Below the pieces are notes generated by a model, which was not told where the DNA came from, did not search any database, and worked only from the letters and a program-made list of their open reading frames with translations. Below are positions 16,818-24,708 of a DNA stretch of 44,407 bases, in pieces. Position numbers and translations under genes: made by a program. Source of the DNA: Bacillota bacterium (GTDB lineage Bacteria; Bacillota; Limnochordia; Darwinibacteriales; Darwinibacteriaceae); NCBI GenBank assembly GCA_012520355.1, contig JAAYOK010000177.1:1-44407 (forward strand), read 5' to 3'. Numbering within the stretch: position 1 is the first letter of the stretch; every line of letters starts with the position of its first letter.

Positions 16818-17204
16818 AGAAATCACCTCTCAGTTTTGCCGCCTGCTCTTCTGGACGTCTATCTGTGATACATGTGCCTGCTCCCAACTCCACTCCCACA
16901 AGATATTTCAACTTCTCCGCGGAATGGTTGAGAGGATAAAACTCAAGATGAAAATGATATGGCGATAGTCACCCTTAGGCGGCGCTTGATGGAGCACCAT
17001 CATATAGGGAAGGGAGAAGTCAAGGAGTGAATCATAACGAAGGACGACTTCTTTGAGGATGTGGGCTAGACTCTCTTGCTCGGAAAAACTAAGCTCAGCT
17101 AGGTCTGTTACATGGCGCCTCGGGTAAATATGTACTTCAAAGCCTTTGCAACTGAGGCACGTCCGCCTCAACTCTATTCTAGAAAAAATTGTCGGATATT
17201 TCAA
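16810..17204 (-). pseudogene. galT: galT remnant (galactose-1-phosphate uridylyltransferase), truncated and frameshifted
   Basis: The 5' part encodes the GalT C-terminal domain segment CKGFEVHIYPRRHVTDLAEL through LPYMMVLHQAPPKGDY. Near 16960 the frame breaks, as if one base were missing. In the next frame the conserved continuation resumes as YHFHLEFYPLNHSAEKLKYL, then GVELGAGTCITDRRPEEQAA, ending at 16810-16812, where the stop overlaps the galK start. The roughly 200-residue N-terminal part, including the HPH nucleophile motif, is gone; ridA begins 66 bases upstream. The product cannot be active. An assembly or sequencing error could explain the frameshift, but not the missing N-terminal half. 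Confidence 0.85.
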
Positions 17205-17270
17205 GGGAATTACCCGGTGAATCGGGAAACTACATAGGTAAACTCACAATAGACATGGAGGGAAACAAAA

Positions 17271-17654
17271 ATGCGTAAGATAGTACACAGTGACAACGCT
17301 CCGGCCGCGGTAGGGCCCTATAGTCAAGGGATTCGAGCCGGGAATCTGCTCTTTATCTCTGGTCAACTCGGCCTAGATGTGGAAACGGGTCAAATTCCCT
17401 ACGGCGACGTGGAAGCACAGGCCAGAAATGTCCTTAAAAACTTGGCTACCATTGCTGAGGCAGGTGGAACTAGCCTGGCCCAGGCCGTTAAGGTAACAGT
17501 CTACCTAACAGACATGGGGGATTTCGAGAAGATGAACCAGGTTTACGCCACCTTCTTCCCAGAAAACCCACCGGCCCGGGTCTGCGTTGCGGTCAGTGGC
17601 CTACCAAAGGGTGTAGAGGTAGAGATGGATGTAGTCTGTCTTTGCGAAGAGTAA
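17271..17654 (+). CDS. ridA: RidA-family enamine/imine deaminase
   Basis: RidA hydrolyses reactive enamines and imines produced by PLP enzymes, chiefly 2-aminoacrylate from serine or threonine dehydratase. The 127-residue sequence has the family blocks NAPAAVGPYSQGIRAG and PARVCVAVSGLPKGVEVEMD. R103 and E118 match the substrate-anchoring arginine and the conserved glutamate. Length is standard. GGAGGG precedes the ATG. In B. subtilis the homologue yabJ lies next to purR; here it has moved beside ddl and is divergent from the galT remnant. Confidence 0.95.
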   Translation: MRKIVHSDNAPAAVGPYSQGIRAGNLLFISGQLGLDVETGQIPYGDVEAQARNVLKNLATIAEAGGTSLAQAVKVTVYLTDMGDFEKMNQVYATFFPENPPARVCVAVSGLPKGVEVEMDVVCLCEE

Positions 17655-17685
17655 GGAAGAGTGAGAACGAAAGGGAGGAAGAAGT

Positions 17686-18687
17686 ATGCCCAAATTGCGG
17701 GTGGGTGTGATTTACGGCGGTCGATCAGGAGAGCATGAGGTTTCGCACCTGTCGGCCCAGTCGGTCATGGAGGCTTTGGATCAAAACAAATATACGATCA
17801 TCCCCCTGGAGATCGACAAGGCAGGCAGTTGGCGGGGAAAACTCATCCAAGGTGACCCCAAGGGAAATCCTGACTTGGATGTCGTGTTTCCAGTTTTGCA
17901 CGGGACCTACGGAGAAGATGGTACGATGCAAGGACTTTTAGAATTAGCCAACCTTCCCTATGTAGGTGCTGGTGTTGCGTCTTCTGCAGTGGCCATGGAC
18001 AAAGCCTTTATGCGCACACTCTTCCAAAATGCTGGCCTGCCGCTTCTCCCTTGGGATTCCTTTTTGCACTATGAGTGGAAGAACGAGGGTTCAGAAATCA
18101 GGGCTCGTCTGGAGAAAAACCTCCGATACCCCCTATTTGTCAAACCGGCCAATTTAGGTTCTAGCGTGGGTATCTCTAAAGTGAAATCGCCTAGTGACTT
18201 GGAGCCCGCCTTGGATTTGGCCTTTTCCTATGACCGAAAGGCCGTTGTGGAACAGGGTCTAGTTGGTCCTAGGGAAATTGAATGCAGTGTCTTAGGGCAT
18301 AACGATCCCCAGGCCTCGGTCTTAGGGGAGATCGTACCTGCCCATGAGTTCTACGATTATGAGGCGAAGTATCATAATGATCAGTCTCGCCTCTTAATTC
18401 CCGCGCCTTTGGACTCTGAGCAAACCCAGCGTATCCAGGCATACGCCATCCGGGCCTTTAGGGCTGTGGATTGCTCTGGGATGGGGCGGGTGGACTTTCT
18501 CCTCGACCAAAACGGCGAGATCTTCCTGAACGAGATTAATACCATTCCAGGCTTTACCCAGATCTCTATGTACCCGAAATTATGGGAACACTCTGGCCTG
18601 CCCTTTTCTGAGCTTTTGGATCGCTTAATTGCGATTGCCCTTGAGAAACACCAGGAACGGCAGGCGTTACGCACAAGTATCTCTTAA
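17686..18687 (+). CDS. ddl: D-alanine--D-alanine ligase
   Basis: Ddl makes the D-Ala-D-Ala dipeptide for peptidoglycan precursors in the cytosol. The 333 residues show the ATP-grasp layout: N-terminal GGRSGEHEVSHLSAQSV, then LHGTYGEDGTMQGLLEL, the central KPANLGSSVGISKVK, and C-terminal MGRVDFLLDQNGEIFLNEIN followed by TIPGFT. Tyr in the YEAKY(H) loop suggests ordinary D-Ala-D-Ala rather than D-Ala-D-Lac specificity. GGGAGG precedes the ATG. It lies in a plus-strand run with ridA and the ABC-F gene. Confidence 0.95.
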   Translation: MPKLRVGVIYGGRSGEHEVSHLSAQSVMEALDQNKYTIIPLEIDKAGSWRGKLIQGDPKGNPDLDVVFPVLHGTYGEDGTMQGLLELANLPYVGAGVASSAVAMDKAFMRTLFQNAGLPLLPWDSFLHYEWKNEGSEIRARLEKNLRYPLFVKPANLGSSVGISKVKSPSDLEPALDLAFSYDRKAVVEQGLVGPREIECSVLGHNDPQASVLGEIVPAHEFYDYEAKYHNDQSRLLIPAPLDSEQTQRIQAYAIRAFRAVDCSGMGRVDFLLDQNGEIFLNEINTIPGFTQISMYPKLWEHSGLPFSELLDRLIAIALEKHQERQALRTSIS

Positions 18688-18708
18688 GGTAGGTGATGGG
18701 CTAGCGCG

Positions 18709-20589
18709 ATGATCATCCAGGATTTATGGAAATTTTACGGAGATGAACTCATTTTTCAAGATGTGATAGCCACCATTGGCGCTACCGATCACATTGGACT
18801 TTGTGGTGCCAATGGTGCTGGCAAGACCACTCTCCTAAAAACGCTCGTAGGAGAACTGAGCCCCGATAGAGGAAGTGTCAGCTGCCCAGGTGGTTATACG
18901 ATTGGTTCTTTATGGCAGACCCTGCCTAGTACTTCCCAAAGTCTCGCAGACTATCTCAGAGAACCCTTTGCCAGCCAGATCGAGCTTGAAGGGGAGATGC
19001 GCTCCCTGGCAGAGGAGATGGCCCACCTAGAGGGTGCAGAGCTAGAGCAGGCCATGAAGCGTTATGCAAGCTTGCAGGATCGCTTTGAGCACGGCGGTGG
19101 GTATGATTATCTCGTTCAAATCAATAGCGTCACAGTGGGCTTGGGTTTTTCCACCTCTGATCTAGAGCGGAGCCTCCACACCTTCAGTGGGGGAGAACAA
19201 ATGCGGGTGAGCCTAGCTCGCCTCCTTCTAAGTCGTCCCTCTCTTTTGGTGTTGGACGAACCCACAAACCACCTCGATATTGAGGCCATTCGCTGGCTGG
19301 AAGATTTCTTAGCATCGTATCGGTCAGCCTTTATTGTGGTGTCTCATGATCGCTATTTCTTGGACAAGGTGGCAAATCAGATCTGGGAACTGCAGCAACA
19401 TAGACTCTACCAATACAAGGGCAACTACTCAGCGTACTTGCCCCAGCGTGAGCTGAGGCAGAGTCAAATCGAAGAAAGTCTCCAGCGGCAACAGCAAGAA
19501 AGGGCGCGCATGGAAGCCTTTATCCAGAAATTCAAAGCCGGAACCCGTTCTAGGCAAGCGAAGAATATGGAAAAAAGGCTCGCTCGACTGCCTGACCTGG
19601 AGAGGGTTTTAGACGACCCGAACATGGTCTTTCGCTTCGAAGCGAAGCGCCAATCGGGCAATCAAATTGTGGCCTTAGAGAACATCCGTAAGGCCTACGG
19701 TAGTCATCAAGTCTTACGAGGTATTACAGGCGAGATTAAGAGGGGACAGCGGATTGCCCTTTTGGGTCCTAACGGAAGTGGTAAGAGTACCCTTCTGAAG
19801 ATTTTAGCCGGCGAACTCGGGTTTACGGGTGAGCTGAAATGGGGGACAGGCGTCGATCTCGGGTATTTTTCGCAGCATATTTCCTTTGATCCGGAAAACA
19901 CTGTCCTAGAAGAACTCTATGACGAACATCGTTTGGAGCTCGGTGTCTTGCGCTCTGTTTTAGCCCGCTTCTTATTCCAAGGGGAAGATGTTTTCAAGCA
20001 GACTTCGGTCTTAAGTGGTGGAGAGCGGAATCGTTTGGCCCTAGCCAGACTACTTTTGCATCGCCCGAACTTTTTGGTTCTCGATGAACCCACCAACCAC
20101 TTGGATATCTACGCCAGAGAAGCGCTGGAAACCGCCCTTGGCGAGTTCGGCGGGACCATTATCTTTGTTTCCCATGATCGCTACTTCATCGATAAACTCG
20201 CCACCCACGTTTGGACCCTAGAAGAGGGCAGTTGTCGTTCTTTTGTGGGGGGCTATGCCGCCTACGAAGAGGCCCGTAAGCAAGTGGCCGCCCAAAAGGC
20301 AGACGTTCGAAATAGGGTCGAGCAAGAGAAGCGGTCCGAGAGCAAGCTTTCACCCAATGCCAGGCGGAAACGGCTTGAGGCTCGCCGCAAGTTAGAAGAT
20401 GCCATCGTCTTACTGGAGGAGCGCCAGGAAGATTTGGAACGAACCTTAGCTTCGCCTGATCTCTATCAAGAAGATGAGAATCTGGCAGTGAACCTGATTA
20501 GAGAATACGAAGAGCTTAAAGCAGAACTAGAAGAAAAATATGTCCAGTGGGAACGCCTGGTGGACGAGGACGAAGAAGGGGGGATGTAA
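18709..20589 (+). CDS. ABC-F family ATPase (Uup/YdiF-type)
   Basis: The 626 residues carry two ABC ATPase domains and no membrane segments. Domain 1 has Walker A GANGAGKT (33-40), signature FSGGEQMRVSLARLL and LDEPTNHLDI. Domain 2 has GPNGSGKST, LSGGERNRLALARLL and LDEPTNHLDIYA. The interdomain helical linker is basic (about 235-315), and the C-terminal ~100 residues form a charged coiled coil as in Uup/YdiF. ABC-F proteins act on the ribosome E site in translation or antibiotic protection; Uup-type members also affect DNA structure. No resistance-type extension is seen, so a housekeeping translation role is likelier. Confidence 0.88.
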   Translation: MIIQDLWKFYGDELIFQDVIATIGATDHIGLCGANGAGKTTLLKTLVGELSPDRGSVSCPGGYTIGSLWQTLPSTSQSLADYLREPFASQIELEGEMRSLAEEMAHLEGAELEQAMKRYASLQDRFEHGGGYDYLVQINSVTVGLGFSTSDLERSLHTFSGGEQMRVSLARLLLSRPSLLVLDEPTNHLDIEAIRWLEDFLASYRSAFIVVSHDRYFLDKVANQIWELQQHRLYQYKGNYSAYLPQRELRQSQIEESLQRQQQERARMEAFIQKFKAGTRSRQAKNMEKRLARLPDLERVLDDPNMVFRFEAKRQSGNQIVALENIRKAYGSHQVLRGITGEIKRGQRIALLGPNGSGKSTLLKILAGELGFTGELKWGTGVDLGYFSQHISFDPENTVLEELYDEHRLELGVLRSVLARFLFQGEDVFKQTSVLSGGERNRLALARLLLHRPNFLVLDEPTNHLDIYAREALETALGEFGGTIIFVSHDRYFIDKLATHVWTLEEGSCRSFVGGYAAYEEARKQVAAQKADVRNRVEQEKRSESKLSPNARRKRLEARRKLEDAIVLLEERQEDLERTLASPDLYQEDENLAVNLIREYEELKAELEEKYVQWERLVDEDEEGGM

Positions 20590-20591
20590 CC

Positions 20592-21257
20592 ATGTCTGGT
20601 GAGAGAGGCAGAGGAGTCTTGCTTAAGAACGTCGAGGGCTTACCGATCCAAGTCCCCCCTGCTATTTTAGAGCAACAGGCCCATTTAGGTCCTGTGACAA
20701 CCTTGGTATGGATCAACATTGTAGCCTTGGCCCAGCAAGGACGTCCCCTGCAGATCCACTCCCTAGCAGAACAGATGGGACTTGAAGTCCGCAAGGTGAG
20801 CCAGGCCTTAGCAAGCCTCGCCGATGGGGGCTGGATTAATGACGAAGGGTTAGAGATTCAATTAACGGTTCCTGAAGTTCAGGTGCTGGCCCGAAAGGAA
20901 ACTGCAGTCGCCACAGAGCCCGATTCCTTTACCTGGCTTGTGGAGTACATCTCGGCCCGGGTCACTGTCCCCACGCCTGAAGAGAAACGTAAGCTACTCC
21001 ATTGGATGCAAAATAAACAGCTATCCCATGAAGTGATCGCGGTGGCAGTGGAAGAAATGTGTGCTTCAGCAGCCCATGAGAGTTTTGCCTACCTTGAAGG
21101 GATTTTACGCAACTGGCATGGACTTGGCATTCGGACCTATAATGATTTATTAGAACATCCCTATCTAGCCAAGGTTCTTGCCCCGATCGCCAGTGGTAAA
21201 GAGGAAAATCCAGCAGAGAAGCGCTGGAGGGAGGTTTTCCCCGATGTATTCGATTGA
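20592..21257 (+). CDS. DnaD-domain (DnaB_2) protein, probable primosome component
   Basis: The 221 residues have an N-terminal winged-helix region (about 30-85: VTTLVWINIVALAQQGRPLQIHSL, read in parts) and a C-terminal DnaB_2/DnaD domain (about 120-190). That domain ends in the diagnostic FAYLEGILRNWHGLGIRTY (YxxGIL.NW...GI.T pattern). Such proteins load the replicative helicase or remodel DNA at origins. Support comes from its 3' end overlapping the helicase gene by 14 bases. ATG 20592 follows a G-rich site at the end of the ABC-F gene; an earlier in-frame start (20547) would overlap that gene by 43 bases. It could serve as DnaD or as a DnaB-like loader. Confidence 0.82.
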   Translation: MSGERGRGVLLKNVEGLPIQVPPAILEQQAHLGPVTTLVWINIVALAQQGRPLQIHSLAEQMGLEVRKVSQALASLADGGWINDEGLEIQLTVPEVQVLARKETAVATEPDSFTWLVEYISARVTVPTPEEKRKLLHWMQNKQLSHEVIAVAVEEMCASAAHESFAYLEGILRNWHGLGIRTYNDLLEHPYLAKVLAPIASGKEENPAEKRWREVFPDVFD

Positions 21258-22626
21258 ATCAGAAGTACAAAACTATGAATTACCCATGGATTTAAGTGCC
21301 GAACGGCAAGTTCTTGGGATCCTAATTAAGCATCCTGCCCAGGTAGACAGGGTAGTCACTCGCTTGCGTCCCAGTCATTTTCTTGATCCCGCCCATCGAC
21401 GGATTTATGAAATCATTCTAGATATTTATAACAAGCAGGGTCGAATTTCCTATACGCAAGTCTATAATCGTCTCCGGACAGATTCCATCACCGATGCCCC
21501 AGCTGAGCTCTTGATTCCCTTAACCGAATCCTTTGTGGCCATCAGCGAACTTGATCCCAGTGTGGAAATCCTACTCCATAAAGAGGGGATTCGCCGGATT
21601 GCCCAGGCCTGCGATGAGATTAAGGCTTTGGCCCTTGATCCTAAACAAGATGATATTGAAGAGGTGCAGGCTAAAGCCCAGGAACTCATGTTTGCGGCAA
21701 GTCAAAGTATTGATGCCGCGAGTGATGAGGCTAAAAACTTACTGGAAGTCCTCAATAAATGCTATATCAACCTGCTCAAGCGGCGGGAAGGATCGACGGA
21801 TGCCTATGGCCTTTCGGTCCAATTTCCATCCATTGATGGTATGACTACTGGCTTTAAGAAAAAGGACTTAATCATCCTTGCGGCCAGGCCTTCTATGGGT
21901 AAGACGGCCCTTGTTCTAAATATGGCTGCCAATGTGGTCAAACGGGATATTCCTGTCCTAATTTTTAGTCTAGAAATGGACGATGAACAACTTGGCGACC
22001 GTATTGTCTTAAGTGAGCTTTTCACCCATAAGGAAGGGAACGAACACGCCGTTACCTCAGCGGAGTATCAAACGAAGCTCAGTGACGAGCAATTTGCCGT
22101 CACCCAAAAGGTGTTTAATGAACTCTATCATCTACCCCTATCTATTGTGGATAAACGGGGACTGACTGTGGCGGAAATCAAAGCCAGGGCTCGAAAATTC
22201 AAGACGGAAAATCCGAATCTGGGCCTGATCATCATTGACTATCTGCAACTGATCAAGCCACCGAACAATGCCAATCGAAGTTGGACCTTAGTTGTGGGCG
22301 AAATGGTCCGTGAGCTGAGGGACTTGGCTGGAGAACTGGATGTACCCATTATGCTTTTGTCCCAGCTTAATCGGGGTGTGGAAAGTCGCGAAAACAAAAG
22401 GCCCATGATGTCGGACCTGAGAGACTCTGGTAATATTGAGGAATTTGCCGACGTAATTATGTTCCTTTACCGCGACGACTATTACTATCCTGAGACCGCG
22501 AAGGAAAAGGGAACAGAGGGACTGGTGGAGATCATCTTTGCTAAGCAGCGGAAGGGAAGTACTGGCGCTGTGCAGCTACGCTTTATTCGGGAATACACTC
22601 GCTTTATTGAGGAATACACAAACTAG
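21244..22626 (+). CDS. dnaB: Replicative DNA helicase (DnaB; DnaC in B. subtilis)
   Basis: This hexameric helicase unwinds DNA at the fork. The 460 residues have the N-terminal primase-interacting domain (about 10-110: LSAERQVLGILIKHPAQVDR) and the RecA-like C-terminal domain. Walker A is ARPSMGKTAL with K220, Walker B is LIIIDYLQLI, and the helicase loop is LSQLNRGVESRENKRPMMSD. ATG 21244 follows GGAGGGAGG; the frame also extends upstream to 21178 but without a good site. Overlap with the DnaD-domain gene suggests a translationally coupled loader-helicase pair. Confidence 0.96.
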   Translation: MYSIESEVQNYELPMDLSAERQVLGILIKHPAQVDRVVTRLRPSHFLDPAHRRIYEIILDIYNKQGRISYTQVYNRLRTDSITDAPAELLIPLTESFVAISELDPSVEILLHKEGIRRIAQACDEIKALALDPKQDDIEEVQAKAQELMFAASQSIDAASDEAKNLLEVLNKCYINLLKRREGSTDAYGLSVQFPSIDGMTTGFKKKDLIILAARPSMGKTALVLNMAANVVKRDIPVLIFSLEMDDEQLGDRIVLSELFTHKEGNEHAVTSAEYQTKLSDEQFAVTQKVFNELYHLPLSIVDKRGLTVAEIKARARKFKTENPNLGLIIIDYLQLIKPPNNANRSWTLVVGEMVRELRDLAGELDVPIMLLSQLNRGVESRENKRPMMSDLRDSGNIEEFADVIMFLYRDDYYYPETAKEKGTEGLVEIIFAKQRKGSTGAVQLRFIREYTRFIEEYTN

Positions 22627-22638
22627 ATGGAGGATACT

Positions 22639-22830
22639 ATGGGTGAGATGGATCGAACCAAGGTGATCTTTATCGACACCTGTCGCAATCTCGTGGAACT
22701 AGGGCGTCTTTCGCAGGAAGAGTACGATGCCATCTGCGATCTTTTGGATCGCTTGGAGGACTACGATAACGAAGAATTTAAGGCAGAGTTGAGTAGAATT
22801 AGTAAGGGTCTTAGTGATCTGATAGGCTAG
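22639..22830 (+). CDS. Small acidic helical protein, unknown
   Basis: The 63-residue protein is acidic and predicted almost wholly helical (DRTKVIFIDTCRNLVELGRL, then SQEEYDAICDLLDRLEDYD). It has no signal peptide or membrane segment, and I recognise no family. It starts 12 bases after the helicase stop and ends ten bases before rsmA, so it is probably cotranscribed with both. GGAGG is five bases before ATG 22639. ATG 22627 and 22648 are also in frame; the former lacks a close ribosome site. The coding pattern and tight packing support a real gene. Confidence 0.65.
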   Translation: MGEMDRTKVIFIDTCRNLVELGRLSQEEYDAICDLLDRLEDYDNEEFKAELSRISKGLSDLIG

Positions 22831-22840
22831 GGGGAAGTAA

Positions 22841-23704
22841 ATGAGCCACACGACGAATCCGTCCTATGTTACCCGCTTAATGAAAGAACGGGGGTTTAGC
22901 ACAAAAAAACGCTTTGGCCAAAACTTCCTCATCGATCAAAATATCGTGGAACGCATTATATCCTGCGCCAATCTCCAGGCCCATGAGTGGGCTTTAGAGA
23001 TCGGGCCAGGCTTGGGAGCCCTCACGGTGCATTTAGCGCGCCAGGCCGCCCATGTGCTAGCCATGGAAATCGACACATCCTTGGTGGCCATTCTCAAAGA
23101 CACTGTAGCCGGACCCAAGGCTACGATTTGGGAGGGGGATGCCCTAGGGGCCAACTGGGGCGAACTCCTTCAGGAGGCGGGCTGGCAAGGTCAACCCCTC
23201 AAGCTCGTGGCCAATCTGCCGTACTATCTCACTACACCCTTGGTTATGAAGGCGCTGGAAAGCGATCTCCCCTTTACATCCATGGTAGTGATGGTCCAAA
23301 AGGAAGTGGCCACCCGCATGTTGGCTTCTCCAGGAAGCAAAGATGTGGGAGTCCTCTCCTTTGCTGTCCAGTACTATGCTACAGGGCGTTTGGCTTTGAA
23401 TGTACCGAGGACGGTATTTCTGCCGGCCCCTGCCGTAGATTCGGCTGTAGTGGAACTTACGCTTCGCCCACCTACGATAGATGCTCCCCGGGATGCGCTG
23501 TTCGCTGTGATTCGGGCTGGGTTTGGCCAGAGGCGAAAGACGCTCCGCAACTCCCTTAAGCCTTTACTTGAGGAATGGGGATTGGAGCCAGAGGATCTCG
23601 ATCAAGCGTTCCAAAAAATAGACTTAGACCCCCAAACCAGGGCCGAACGGCTTTCCCTTGAAGATTTTAGCGCGCTGACGAAAGAACTTCTGAAGGGAGT
23701 GTAA
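22841..23704 (+). CDS. rsmA: 16S rRNA (adenine1518/1519-N6)-dimethyltransferase
   Basis: RsmA (KsgA) dimethylates two adjacent adenines in helix 45 of 16S rRNA, a late 30S checkpoint and the target of kasugamycin sensitivity. The 287 residues contain KKRFGQNFLIDQNIVERI, the SAM-binding LEIGPGLGALT and the catalytic NLPYYLTTP (motif IV). The C-terminal helical domain includes RAGFGQRRKTLRNSLKPLL. GGGGGAAG precedes the ATG. The gene's position just before veg and ispE matches the B. subtilis order. Confidence 0.96.
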   Translation: MSHTTNPSYVTRLMKERGFSTKKRFGQNFLIDQNIVERIISCANLQAHEWALEIGPGLGALTVHLARQAAHVLAMEIDTSLVAILKDTVAGPKATIWEGDALGANWGELLQEAGWQGQPLKLVANLPYYLTTPLVMKALESDLPFTSMVVMVQKEVATRMLASPGSKDVGVLSFAVQYYATGRLALNVPRTVFLPAPAVDSAVVELTLRPPTIDAPRDALFAVIRAGFGQRRKTLRNSLKPLLEEWGLEPEDLDQAFQKIDLDPQTRAERLSLEDFSALTKELLKGV

Positions 23705-23709
23705 GCAAA

Positions 23710-24177
23710 GTGGATTTCATTAGTCCTTCTAAAGGGCATTTGACCTTTGATGAAGTGTTTCAGGAGATTTTGTCCTATGCATCGGAGAATCCCGCTGATT
23801 CCTATCGACTGATCGTGGGAACCGATTCGCAGCTGAAGGACGACACCTGCTTTGTGACAGCCCTTATTGTACACCGCCAAGGTAAGGGAGGCCGGTTTTT
23901 CTACACCAAGCGTCGGGAGGACTATGCCCGTTCCTTAAGGCAAAGGATCTTCTACGAAGCCTCCTTAAGCCTGAATGTGGCTTCCTTACTAACGGAAAAA
24001 CTCGCAGATTCGGGGCAAGAACTCAATTTGGAGATCCATTTAGATGTGGGAAACAATGGCGCTACCAAGTCCTTGGTCAAGGAAGTTGTGGGGATGGTGA
24101 ATGGGTCTGGCTATCCTTGTAAAATCAAACCCCACTCCTATGGGGCATCTTCCGTGGCCGACCGTTATACAAAGTAA
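23710..24177 (+). CDS. YkuK-type RNase H-like protein (DUF458)
   Basis: The 155-residue protein matches DUF458. It has MDFISPSKGHLTFDEVFQEI at the N-terminus, a central RNase H-like strand pair with GTDSQ (about 37-41) and TALIVHRQGKGGRFFYTKRR, and C-terminal LDVGNNGATKSLVKEVVGMV with KPHSYGASSVADRYTK. The GTDSQ aspartate and the LDVG aspartate occupy expected RNase H-fold metal positions, so nuclease activity is plausible but unproven. It starts at GTG five bases after rsmA, with GAAGGGAG inside the rsmA end. It probably ends the helicase-rsmA transcript. Confidence 0.85.
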   Translation: MDFISPSKGHLTFDEVFQEILSYASENPADSYRLIVGTDSQLKDDTCFVTALIVHRQGKGGRFFYTKRREDYARSLRQRIFYEASLSLNVASLLTEKLADSGQELNLEIHLDVGNNGATKSLVKEVVGMVNGSGYPCKIKPHSYGASSVADRYTK

Positions 24178-24187
24178 TTCGCTAAGT

Positions 24188-24240
24188 TTTTCCAATTCAG
24201 AGAAGAAGTGGAAAATAAAAACGCAGTTCAGCCGTTTTTT
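24188..24240 (+). terminator. Weak terminator-like region after the YkuK-type gene
   Basis: Two hairpins occur: TTTTCCA (24188-24194) with TGGAAAA (24209-24215), and AAAACG (24218-24223) with CGTTTT (24233-24238) continuing into further T. Both stems are A/T-rich, so termination is probably partial. The tandem veg promoters follow at once. Confidence 0.4.
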
Positions 24241-24243
24241 CTC

Positions 24244-24272
24244 TTGACATTGCTGGTCTCCATTGATAAACT
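24244..24272 (+). promoter_or_regulatory. Upstream sigma-A promoter of veg
   Basis: A perfect TTGACA (24244-24249) and TAAACT (24267-24272) are spaced by 17 bp. This is the first of two tandem promoters in a very A/T-rich stretch. Confidence 0.6.
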
Positions 24273-24282
24273 ATTAATTTAA

Positions 24283-24311
24283 TTGACAAGTCGCCGTTAC
24301 CATGATAGAAT
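24283..24311 (+). promoter_or_regulatory. Proximal sigma-A promoter of veg
   Basis: A perfect TTGACA (24283-24288) and TAGAAT (24306-24311) are spaced by 17 bp, near consensus. Transcription should start near 24318, which excludes the in-frame ATG at 24302 and fixes the veg start at 24347. Confidence 0.85.
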
Positions 24312-24346
24312 GTATTCGACAAAATGGTATAAAAGGCGGTGACTAT

Positions 24347-24619
24347 ATGGCTACAGGGGTAAGCAATATCCAGCAGATTAAACTGGACTTAGAATCCTGT
24401 GTAGGCAAGCGGGTCAAACTACGGGCTAATCGTGGGCGCAAGAAGATTGTTGAAGCCGAAGGTGTCATCGAAAGCACATACCCCAAGATTTTTGTCGTAA
24501 AACTAGATGAATCCCATTCCATTGAGCGCCTCTCTTATACCTATGCAGATGTGCTCACCAGAACTGTGGAAGTTATGGTCGATGATTATACGATTGGGGA
24601 TCTCCCTGCTATCAACTGA
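24347..24619 (+). CDS. veg: Veg family protein (biofilm/sporulation-associated small protein)
   Basis: The 90-residue protein matches B. subtilis Veg along its length: an N-terminal helix (IQQIKLDLESCVGKRVKLRA), then NRGRKKIVEAEGVIESTYP, then FVVKLDESHSIERLSYTYAD and VLTRTVEV. It is a single small-barrel-like domain. In B. subtilis Veg stimulates biofilm matrix genes by interfering with SinR and has been linked to spore outgrowth; whether that applies here is unknown. AAGGCGGTGA precedes the ATG. Two tandem promoters and a strong terminator make it monocistronic, like the strongly expressed B. subtilis gene. Confidence 0.93.
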   Translation: MATGVSNIQQIKLDLESCVGKRVKLRANRGRKKIVEAEGVIESTYPKIFVVKLDESHSIERLSYTYADVLTRTVEVMVDDYTIGDLPAIN

Positions 24620-24633
24620 ACATGAGGATATCC

Positions 24634-24657
24634 AAAGCACCGAAAGGTGCTTTTTTT
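24634..24657 (+). terminator. Intrinsic terminator after veg
   Basis: AAAGCACC / GGTGCTTT closes a GAAA tetraloop and is followed by further T. It is a strong canonical terminator. Confidence 0.94.
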
Positions 24658-24708
24658 GTCCTCAAAACGCTGAAACATGCATAAGAATGGGCAAAGGAGG
24701 TGGTGGAA

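Noticed and set aside
20547-20591. Earlier start for the DnaD-domain protein
   Set aside because: It would overlap the ABC-F gene by 43 bases and add a low-complexity Gly/Arg stretch. ATG 20592 has its own G-rich ribosome site.
24302-24346. Longer Veg protein starting at 24302
   Set aside because: That ATG lies at the -10 element of the proximal promoter, upstream of the expected transcription start, and the added residues are absent from Veg.
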